DNA of 64,000 nucleotides. It comes from Isoetes taiwanensis. Taxonomy: Eukaryota > Streptophyta > Lycopodiopsida > Isoetales > Isoetaceae. The DNA lies in NCBI GenBank assembly GCA_021234155.1, contig JAJEKV010000004.1, forward strand, positions 9,302,109 to 9,366,108. Direction: 5' to 3'. Below, piece by piece: positions 38,095-48,006 of the stretch. Position 1 is the first letter of the stretch. Each line of letters begins with the position of its first letter. The notes beneath the pieces were generated by a model that did not search any database, was not told where the DNA came from, and saw nothing but the letters and a program-made list of their open reading frames with translations. Made by a program: the position numbers and the translations under genes.

Positions 38095-39687
38095 GCATAT
38101 CTGGATTAATTGGATCAGTCTTTCTTATGAAGATCGGCGGGTAGCTAGCACTATGGGAGTTAAGCAGGGCTGTCCGTTGTCTCCAACGCTTTTTGGGTTG
38201 TACATTGATAGCTTGGAGATGTGGATGCAGCACCATGGGGGAGCCGGGGTGCAATTATCTGATGCGACCTCTGTAGGCCAGTTACTATATGCGGATGATG
38301 TAGCTTTGCTAGCCCACACGGCCAGCAGTATGCAGCAGCATTTGGATGCCCTCAGTGGGTTCTGTGGGGCAACGGGAATGACAGTGAACTTGCACAAAAC
38401 TAAGCTTCTCGCGATCCTGTCCTCGCAACACCCTATCCCAGGAGTTATATTACGGGGGGCGGGGAAGTGGAGATGGTGCTGAGCTTCAAGTATCCGGGAA
38501 TTGATTTCACTACTAACATCGTGGGATGAGTGTGGAGAGGAGAGCCGTCTGGGGCCGGAAGGCTTTATATGCAAAGTGCAAAATGCGTGTTGCCGATAGA
38601 TCTCGCGGATCGGGCGAGGAGAGCACACCGTTTAGGGCTTTGGTCGAGCCGGTGCCGCTATATGGGGTGGAGGTTTGGGGCCAAAGAAGTTAGCAAAAAT
38701 ACGTGGGATAGGTTGGAAAGGGTGCGTAAAGCTTTCTTGACATATAGCTTGGGAGTGAAGGACACCGCATCGTATCGATTTTGTTGTATGAGCGGGGTTC
38801 TAGCCTTTCTGACGATACGCTATCGCAGGGCATCTTACTTGCTTCCATAAGGTGGATGGGATGGATGACCATCGCTTGCCCCCACAGCCGTGTTGTTAAC
38901 GCAGGGGGCCCCAATGCCATTTGAAGAGGGTATGGCACGACCACCGTAAGGGATGGTTTAGGAGGTGGTCTATGGATTACCAAGCGGATGGTGGCACCGC
39001 GCATTCCGATGCTTGAGAATGGGCAATTGGATGCGGGCTATGTTGCCACCACCCGTGGGATGCCTCTACTCTTGCAAAGTCCAAGGCGAGCACTATCACG
39101 CTCAGATTAATCCCGGCCTTGAGCATGGACCCCATCGGTATTTGAAAGCACACATCTCGTGAAGAAAGCGGAGAGCTATTGCTCGCCATAAGGGCGGGTT
39201 CCCATTACCTCGAATTGAAACAGTCATTTGGGGGGTGAATGGCGGGCACGGGATCCCGGGGAGGAGAGGATATGTCGGTGTTGTGAGATGCACGTGATAG
39301 AGGATGAGCACCATGCCCTCCGGTGGTGCCAAAGATATGCCCATGTCCGAAAGCAAAGGCACTGGCGAACTTAGATGCTCGACACACCGCTACATCAGTT
39401 ACTCGCATCACCTATGGTAGCTTGACTGGGAGCTTACATCCCTCTGATTTGGCCGTCGGACTTGCTCTTACGGGGCATGGTATTTGAGAGCCCTCTTGTT
39501 AGGGTTTTTCCTCCCAAGTGGGAGTTTTTTTTCATCCGGTAGTAGGGTTCTCTTGTCTGATTACATTGTTTGTTTTTGGTGTTGGGGTTTTTGGCTTTTT
39601 TGCCTGTTCTTTGCATGTACCGTCTCATAGGCCTCTGGCCTCCGTAAATGTTAAAATAAACTTCCTTCCTTCCTTCCTTCCTTCTAT
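38095..39687 (+). mobile_element. LINE-4, 5'-truncated, with (TTCC)n tail
   Basis: The plus-strand fragment begins in the reverse transcriptase palm: GVKQGCPLSPTLFGLYID, then the catalytic LLYADDVALLAH and GMTVNLHKTKLLAI. It continues through a broken connection region (a YGVEVWG-like stretch near 38,655) and a degraded tail with CRCCEMHVIEDEHHALRWC-type spacing near 39,275. The 3' end reads CGTCTCATAGGCCTCTGGCC, TCCGTAAATGTTAAAATAAA and five TTCC units (39,662-39,683). Several frameshifts make it inactive. Confidence 0.85.
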
Positions 39688-39689
39688 GA

Positions 39690-40305
39690 CAGTAAATGCT
39701 ATCTTTTATTCACAAGAAATTAGCAAAGCCGCATCTCAGTTTTTAGGTGCACTTGTTGGTAGCATGTTAGGAATAGCTATAGGAAGAATTGTAGAAAATA
39801 CTGTTCTTGACCAATGCCTGGTTCCAACTGAGATGATTATGTTACTTGAGCAACACAATGTCTGCAATACAAAAATTGTTTTCAGTCAATCTGCAGTTGT
39901 TGCCATTCTTTACATGAGTTACATATATAATGACAGGTATGACACTATCATGCTGTATATGTTTCCTGTTTTATTGTCTATGTCTAATTGACAAGTTTTC
40001 AATGCAGAATTGTGGAAGACATCCACATTCTGGCATCGCTTGAGCATTTCATTCTTCTCAATAATTCTCTATTTACTGCATGTACTACAAGCATGATTAT
40101 ATTGTCTCATTTCATAATCCTTTACATTCTGATTCGAGAACAGTGTGAGAAAATTTGTGCCGCTCACAATACCGAGGCTAAAAGGTTGTTTCTGGAAATT
40201 TTGCATCATCTTACCTCCAATACCCAAGTCTATATTGGTTTGGATATTCCAAAAAGAATGTCTTTGTTCAATGTCTTTAATGCACGCCTATTTTTTCTTT
40301 GTGAA
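39690..40305 (+). CDS. Unrecognised intron-containing gene fragment
   Basis: An exon from about 39,692 (after TATGACAG) to 39,938 joins in phase across an intron (GTATGACAC...AATGCAG) to an exon at 40,008 that ends with TAA at 40,305. The first exon encodes SKAASQFLGALVGSMLGIAI, then IVENTVLDQCLVPTEM. The second encodes IVEDIHILASLEHFILLNNS and a hydrophobic IILSHFIILYILI. Both have a membrane-like character. I do not recognise the family. LINE-4 ends immediately upstream, so the 5' part may have been displaced. Possible further exons at 40,406-40,540 (MANIKIALTQALKHCPYIAS) and 40,640-40,683 (NLGFDIPNR before GTAAG) resemble the end of the second exon (GLDIPKR). Confidence 0.4.
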
Positions 40306-40699
40306 TAACAACTCTTGTTATATCTGAATGACAAGAAACTAAGGACGCCAATGCATATACAAGCTTCTTATTTTGCTTATTGGAAGAACCCTCTTTTGCA
40401 GGCAGTCTGCTTTAAAATGCCGGCAAGAATATGGTAGTTAATGACATGGCAAATATAAAAATTGCTTTAACTCAAGCCCTAAAGCATTGTCCCTACATTG
40501 CATCAAATCTGCATAAGCATAGTATCATCAAGGTTATACGTAGATGGCTTATCCTCTATAGTCTTCATGCTTCATTTAAAATTTTTATTTCTGGTCTTGA
40601 GCTTATTTTCTATCTCATCTCTTCGGCCTCAAAGTCCTCAAGACTTTATATATGACAATCTGGGGTTTGATATCCCGAATAGGGTAAGTTGCTCCACAT

Positions 40700-41739
40700 T
40701 TTTGAATTCTAATCTTATACTGAAAACAAGGAAGATCACCCACAATTAATAGTTACAACTCTGTGCATCCTATGCATGATCCTATGTAAATCTTTCCATA
40801 CTGGTTTGCTGGGGCAGGCATCTCATGCCATTTGCTCCAATTAAGAGTTGTGTAACTTGGTAAAACTACACATTTTGAATATGTCCAAAGATGCTATCAA
40901 ATTATCACATGTTAATATTGTATCCATGGAAGAGAGAATGTTTTGTGCTTGCTTCTTGTTCTATCTCTTGAGGTTGCTTTGGAAGCTTCAATGCTCAAAC
41001 TCTCCTCCCTTTTTTTTTTCATTCTGTCACCAGTACTAGTACAAGCATATCAATGAAGATTATGAGAGATGCTCCTATATGCTGGGTTTTCTTTTATGAG
41101 TAAAACATTGCTTTGAGATTAGGTTATGTTAAAAAATAGCCTCTTGATTGAGCAAAGTTTTACCCTAAAGTACGGCATAAGCAGGTAAAATTCAAACTAT
41201 AAATTATTTACAAATGTCTCTGTTACAAATGCTCTCTGTTATAATCAATAGGAACGTGAATATATTTAAACATTTCTTTCTTAAACAACTTGCAAGTTAA
41301 TAACCATTGCTCCATATGACGCAAAGACAATGACAAAACCTACATAGGCCAGACGACAAATGTCGAGGCATGATCATGTCATCAGTAAATGAAGTCGATT
41401 AAAAAGATGATCAAGGACATTGGCAAGTACAACCATTCCATGATCATTTCAAAATTCAAATACTTCATACAACCAACAATAAGAAAAAAGATAATCAACT
41501 AAGAAGAAAATCCAACAAGAACAAGCCATCATGACAGGCTACAACAATCTAGCAGTCAACACGTCCAAAATAAGAAAGTAGGACCTTCTAAATGGCTTTG
41601 ACTTTGACTTTGGATACAAGGGAAAAAGATTAGCCAACAATCGCAGTCTAGTGATACCAAGCCTAAATAAAAACTTAAAAAGTCTTACCTTGCTAAAGCC
41701 TTCTGGTGTGCCTTTTGCTAGTTTTGTTTTTTTTGTTTT
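40700..41739. other. No gene seen
   Basis: AT-rich non-coding DNA with no repeat family recognised until the SINE at 41,740. Confidence 0.5.
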
Positions 41740-41935
41740 TTTTTTTTGGGGGTAGATGCAATGTTTTACGTCATGCCACTTGGCAACGCCCTTAGGACAT
41801 ATGACGCACTCACCGCTCTAATATTGCGTAGTTGTATAATTGTTGGGTCCCGTCCCCAACCACCTTACATTGAATGCGACTCTGGGCAAGACTTATTTCT
41901 TCTAGGACTAGTGTGTTACGAATAGAAAGAGAGAG
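41740..41935 (-). mobile_element. SINE copy 4, degraded
   Basis: The minus strand carries CAATGTAAGGTGGTTGGGGA, then GGCGTTGCCAAGTGGCATG and ACGTAAAACATTGCATC. The 3' core matches copies 1-3. The tail is not a clean repeat, and box B is not convincing. A short CT run borders its 5' side near 41,930. Confidence 0.55.
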
Positions 41936-42002
41936 AGCCATGGGGGATGGGTTTTTTTTTTGGGGGGCTACTATTGGCACCCTAACTATACATTCAAAAC
42001 CA

Positions 42003-42445
42003 AACGTATATCGAGTTAGATATACTGCGTATATCGAACTCGATATACAAATATACAGCGTATATCGAGTTTGCGAGTTAGATATCCGGCGTATATCGAA
42101 CTCGATATACGATTATTTTTATTTTTTATTTTTTTTAATTTTCGATTCTGGCCGGCCGGAAAATTCTGTATAATACACAAAATATAAGCGTCATTTTTAT
42201 ACAATTATATGGCGTATATAGCGTATATCGAACTCGATATATGCCATAGACGTATATCGCACTCGATATACGCTATATATGTATAAAAATTTATATACGA
42301 GTTTTTATTTTTGCAGCCCATGGTCTTTGCCACATTACAAAAGATGTATATCGAGTTAGATATACGTCTTTTTTTTGGCACCATGCCATTGACATATATT
42401 TAGCGCGATATACAACATGTATATCGAACTCGATATACGTCACTT
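42003..42445. repeat. Array of CGTATATCGA palindromes upstream of the MULE gene
   Basis: About eight copies of a palindrome with arms CGTATATCGA and TCGATATACG around a two-base centre (AC), or variants with GTTAGATATAC. They occur near 42,007, 42,031, 42,060, 42,091, 42,221, 42,250, 42,343 and 42,408. They sit 330-770 bp before the transposase ATG. MULE ends often carry repeated transposase-binding motifs, so this may be one terminus, but a matching right end was not found. Confidence 0.75.
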
Positions 42446-42775
42446 TTATAAAATATCAATAGCTCGTGTGTGAGACGCATCGACTCGTCCACGCTTTGGT
42501 GATCTTCCTTCTGGTCTTTTGCTCATGGTGTCTGATTTTTCATCTGTAAGCTTTTATTTTATTTCTTTTTAACGCGTACTTTTGTTACAGATAGTCTTCC
42601 TCCTGTTCCTGTAGCTATCGAAGACGACGGTATCAATTCTATTCATTTTGTATTAAACGTATGTTACTATTTTGATTTTGTGCCATAAGTACGTATGAAT
42701 AGAATAATATTCTTGTAACTATATTAGGACAAGGATTATTGTATTGTATATTTGATATTGTACTAGAGATTGTAG

Positions 42776-45548
42776 ATGGAGACCAACTATGATTCGGAGG
42801 CTAGTGGTAGTGATGATGATTTTTCAAATATCTCTGATGAGTTCTCTAGTGACATAGAGGGTTTTTCTGAAGAAGGGGAGCTCTTAACCGATGAAGAGCT
42901 TGACATTGGGGACAATGTATCTAGGTCCTCAACCTTATGGGAGGATTCTGTGGGTGTGAGTGGAATAGGAAGCCAACATCCTCCTAGAAGCCATCGAGAG
43001 TTATTGATAGAGTGTGCAACAAGATATCCTGACCCTATTGCATGGTTAGGTAGTAGAATAGTTAAGGGATATGGATTTACGTCTGAAACATATCAACTTA
43101 TGAGACATTGCATAATGCATCATAGTAATCCCTTGTCTTTTGACATTGATAGATGTGATCCAAACTTTCCTTCCACTCCTCAAAGGAAAAATAGGCCCCC
43201 AACCCCAATTGCTGATCGAAAGGTCGAGCGTTGGAATGCATATATGTCTAGACTTCATCTGAGACCCGCGGTAGGGTCCTATTTGTATAGGCTCGACCAT
43301 GGACCACAACGTAGGATTCCATGGATAGAGATGTGGGACACTATTGTGGCCCATCATCACTTGGAAGAATCTACACATGTCTCATTTTATAAAACCATGG
43401 AAACACTAGAGGCAGAGTGGGAGGTAGGACTTCTATTTCATGGCATTCCAAGACAATACATTCGTGATTGCCTCGCAGCATGCCAATGTGGAGGTAGAAT
43501 GAGACTAGCTGATGAGCACTTTGATCACAAGGTTGAAATAAGTATTGATCAATTAGAAGAGCAGGTCATCCAGTTGCAAGCACAATATAGAGTGCAGTTA
43601 GTTCATGCACACTCTAGGGTACGAACACAAACTCAGGAGGCTGTCGATGATTATGCATGTCATCGTTGGAGGCATCCTCGTCGTCGTGCAGTTAGAACAG
43701 ACAGGCAAGTGCGGAGATCCCATAAACGTGGTTGTACATTTTTGAATCATCTTTGTACAACCGGTAGATCCCGCATCCATTGATCGAGAGCATTTGTGTT
43801 GATACGCTCTCAACATTGAACACGACCCCTTCGGTTGTCTTTGAAGATTGGTCTATGCCAGTATATCCACAATTGCTTCAGGAGGCTGCTAGTTTATTAA
43901 CATCAATTTCCAAGGCCAAGACGGTTTGGGATTTTGTGAGGCAGCGTGGACCGACCATGAAGCAGGATGCCTCACGCATCGATCGAGTTATTTACCGGTT
44001 TGTCATGTCACAGGAGGATGTATGGCGACTCGGTTACCAACATCATTATCCGAGGTGCGTATTTGATAATTCATTACTCCATATTCATCTTGTTTTAAAT
44101 CTTGTGGAGCTCTTGTATCGTTGAATATTGAGTGGTTGCATGTAGGGTTCCTGTGGCGGCGATCTAGGGACTGATTGGGAAAGCTTGGAGAGTAGCATTA
44201 GTGATTGGGCGTGGCGGGGAAAAGTTATTTACCATCGGCCCGTATTGTGAAAGACATCATGATCCTCAAAGACGGCCATGGATACTTGTCATTCAAGATG
44301 ATTCAATGCTGGAGGCTGCTGTGAGATATAGCCACAATAGTGGATGGGCAATGGACGCAACCACCGGCACCAACATGTGGAAATATCCACTCTACGCAGC
44401 AATTGTACCTGTCGCTGGTGGAGTTGGGTACCCAGTATTCTACATGTTGTGTACAATTAAAACAGGAGCACATTACCAAAATTATGCATTAAAAATAGCC
44501 ATTCAAAAAGTATTTGAACGAATGGGCAATGTTAGGCCTCGCTCCATTACAATCGACATGGATGGGGTAGAGCGTACTGTTCTTCAAGAGGTAATAGCAG
44601 AGGATCCACTATGCTGGCATAATGGAGAGCTAGTTGCTTGCAATGTAATTTCATGTTGGTTCCACTGCAAGCAGGCGTGGTTATGCAATCTCTGCCCAAG
44701 GATCCCTGATCATGATATGCGTAGTGATGTTTTTATACGGCTCACTGCATTGATGACGGAGCCAAACCAGCTACTGTATGATACTAAACTACATGCATTC
44801 CTGCAAGTGTATGGAAGGAATCCTGCTATTATGAAGTGAGTCATGTTGCATCTACTTATACACGCTCATATCATAGCTATCTAAACCACAATTGGTTAGG
44901 TTCTGGAACATGGAATGGCTACTGGCAGCGTCATAGGAGGATGTTTCCTCGCGGTAATTGTGATACCATGAACTATGTGGAGGCTCATTGGAAGACACTC
45001 AAGCATCAAACCCTTGAGTGTCGAGTGAACCTACGCATGTATACTTTGGTATCCCATCTCATTGGATTTTCGGATGGTCCAATGCCTGCTGGAGGCACAA
45101 TCTTGGACCGCTGCAACGAGCGTTGGAGCCTTGGTATATATTATGAATACTGTATGAATCCATCTAATCTTCAACACATCCTCGGTCAGCTGAGTTTGGA
45201 AGATATAGCCCACGATCCAATGCAAAGAGGTGTGCTGCAGCACAACGCATTTTGCATGCTGCTAGTCAAGATCCAGAGTTCATTATCGTTATAGATCGTG
45301 AGCAAGTGGTGTTGTCCATGACTGCAGAATCTTGTTCTACAACCACATACCATGTATGGATGAAGACTAGATTCTGTGAATGTCCTTCCCATCATGCTAT
45401 ATGCAAGCACCTATTGACAATATTGACAGCTTGCAAGAGAGTGTTCATATGGTTGCAATTAATTGGACACAAGAAAACCACCATGATATATTACAATGAC
45501 ATAAATGTACAAACTCTAGATGCTACTGATGCTGGCCCATCTCTCTAA
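42776..45548 (+). pseudogene. MULE (Mutator-like) transposase, broken
   Basis: The reading starts METNYDSEASGSDDDF with an acidic head and continues to about 43,690 in one frame. A second frame (VFEDWSMPVYPQLLQEAASL) runs to a GTGCGT donor at 44,055. After an apparent intron (acceptor near 44,145) the catalytic domain follows: AMDATTGTNMWKYPL (first D), SITIDMDGVE (second D) and CNVISCWFHCKQAW, the MULE C-x-F-H block. It stops at TGA near 44,839. A further frame reads GNCDTMNYVEAHWKTLKHQ, and the last frame has a SWIM zinc finger (CECPSHHAICKHLL). That order is typical of MuDR/MULE transposases, which cut and paste DNA flanked by terminal inverted repeats. At least three frame breaks make it inactive. 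Confidence 0.85.
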
Positions 45549-45599
45549 GTCTACGATGATAACAGTACACCCTGGAATACAAAAGAGCCAACATAATTG

Positions 45600-47123
45600 G
45601 CCACTGAGTCCTCTCAGAGAGGACGTCCTCCTCTGTGTACCAACTTCTTCCAACCTGCACAAGTATAAGAGTTAAAAATTGGTTGAACACTTATAGCATA
45701 TACAAAAGCATAGTAGATAGTAGACTCACATGTGTATGTGGAACCTCAGGCCGTAAAATAGTCCTAACGACCAGCCGAATGCTCAAAGCTGCATGAACAC
45801 TCGACTGATCCTGCTGTTGTGGAACTGTGAGTGAGCTGATGGTTGCTCTACGGATCCAGTCTCTCCAATGACTAGTGGCACAATAAATAAAACGCATGTC
45901 AAGTGTAACTTACCCTAGCTCGACACGTACAATCTCATATTCCCACTCCATCGCATATGCAACTACTACTCGGCCCCCAACTTGACCGCGACGAGGAGGT
46001 CTCCCACGTGGACGCTAGCTCGTGTCTGCTCCTAGTGGGAGGGCAGCTCACATCGATCTAGTAGGTGATGGTCAACCCTAATGGACAGTGCTGGAAACTC
46101 GTGCAATCTCACATGCACATACACACCATCCCTGTCCACCAAACGCCTGAGCTCCGTGATGATGTCAACCCTATAGTCCCTGGCAAAGATAAACACCTCC
46201 TCAAAGAATGCAAGCTGCAGCTCAAGCTCAGGTGGCATCACAATATCAAGGGGATACTGCACATCCCTCCTCTGCTCATCTGCCCATCCACGGAGTGGTT
46301 GTGCCAACAGACATGCCCAGGTATGATGCCTCCCATACTCGCCCTCCCAAAACAGGAAGTCACCTCTGGCCCGGTCTCTAATCCATGCGTCTCGCCCAGG
46401 TGCATCCTCATGTGGTGGAAGGCCCCGGTCCCATCTCAGTGTGCAAGATGTCACTAAAGACCTGATGACCCCTCTACGCAAGATCTGAGTCTATCGGAAG
46501 GCGTCATATCCCCACTCTAAGTGTCTCTAGTGGTGGAGGTGTCTGCAGGAACATATCACATGGAATGTCCTCTCTCTGCCATGGTGTACTGTCTCTATGT
46601 ATCTCTGCACTGGGATCCACCCCACTACTCCTCCAACTCTCTAAATGATCCAATGATCTCCTCCTCCATGCAGCTGCCTGTCTCAACCTCTCTACCTCCA
46701 TCTCCTTATCACGTAAGCACCTCTCTACCTCCTCCTGTCTCAACCTCTCTGTCTCCTCTGCTGCATCTCGTGTCATCCTCTCTACCTCCTCATGTGCCGC
46801 CTGTCTCCTCCTCGCTATCATCTCCGTCTCCTCTACTGCCTGCTGTCTCACCCTCTCCGCGTCCTCCTCCTCTCCGACTCCTCCTGCCTAGCCCGCTCAG
46901 TAGCCTCAGCTGATGCACCATGAGTGTCCCCATCATGTGGAGGCGTGCATCCATCAACCCCCACATGTGTCTATTGCTGCTGTCCTCTCAACTCATGAAC
47001 AAACCCTGCCAAGTCTGCCTGACTAGGATAGCGTCCTGCCCTCATACACTCCTCAAACTGTCTCTGAAACCACCTCTGACTCAAACCCCCGTCCTGTGCA
47101 GGCACACTATCGTTAACCATTTT
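45600..47123 (-). pseudogene. Convergent second ORF of the MULE, function unknown
   Basis: On the minus strand a frame starts at about 47,120 (MVNDSVPAQDGGLSQRWFQR). An in-frame TAG follows QQQ near 46,974. Next comes an Arg/Glu coiled-coil region (EETEMIARRRQAAHEEVERM and repeats, about 46,880-46,660). After a frame change a charged C-terminal part follows (GDFLFWEGEYGRHHTWACLL, RVDIITELRRLVDRD), ending TGA/TAG near 46,032. Decayed sequence continues to about 45,690. I do not recognise the family. It is convergent with the transposase gene, the layout of mudrA and mudrB in MuDR, which suggests an accessory protein. It could also be an unrelated gene. Confidence 0.5.
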
Positions 47124-47329
47124 TGAAATGAGAAAGTAGAGAGAAGCTGCCAAAGAAGAGGGTAAAAAGCTTCCCAGAAAAAATCTGTTGGAATGAAAAC
47201 ATGGTCATAGCTCAAATATCTAAGGCTTTAAACCTTTGCGTCATCTTTATTCTGGCAAAGCAGCATCAGAAGGAATTTTGGCATAGCTGCAGAGCTTCAC
47301 ATGTGCGTTGAGGAAATTTGAGGGTACTG

Positions 47330-47600
47330 TAGGTTATGGCGGGAAACTCCGCTCGCAGAAGGTTTCCTGGAAGAAACCCTTGGCGGCTCCCGTCGCTCTC
47401 AGGGGTTTCTTCCATCAAACCTCCGGCTCACGAAAGTTTCCTCTTCTAAAAATATTGCGTGTCCTGCACATAAGGTATGAATCAAAAGACGCCGCTCTCG
47501 GCGGCACCGCCAGGGGTTTCGCCCAGCAAACCTCTTGCTCGCGAAAGTTTCCCCTTCCAAAAATATTGTGGGTCTTGCACAGTGTTGGGCAAAGTTTTTA
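47330..47600. repeat. Tandem duplication of about 120 bp
   Basis: Blocks at about 47,379-47,470 and 47,499-47,590 share 'aggggtttc', 'caaacctc', 'ctc.cgaaagtttcc.cttc' and 'aaaaatattg.g.gtc.tgcaca'. A further partial match to 'ggtcctgcacat' lies near 47,772. It is non-coding and lies between the MULE ORFs and STR9. Confidence 0.6.
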
Positions 47601-48006
47601 AACCCAATTAGAAATTTTCCTACTCTTTTCATCAAATGGCCGAATATCCTCAGTTCCCAATCAGTAATTTATATTATTCTTATACAAATATGCATAAAAA
47701 TCTACCAGAATTTTTCCTGCAATGCGCTAACCGGAACAAACCTTCTCTACCCCGAAATTTGCCCAACAGTGGTCCTGCACATGAAGTGCAAATCAAAAGA
47801 AAATACCTAGCCTCCTATAGAACACATCAAAGTTTTGCCCCGTTGTGCAACCCAAAAGCACAAACACGAAATGCGTTGTCAAAAGTGTGTTGTCAATGCC
47901 AACTTGCAACATTTAGATTTGGCAAAATAGTATTTATCGGAGCTATCTAGACCGTCTAGCGTGTACTCCGTCGTCCAATCACGTCGTTGCGGTAGGATAT
48001 CCAGAG

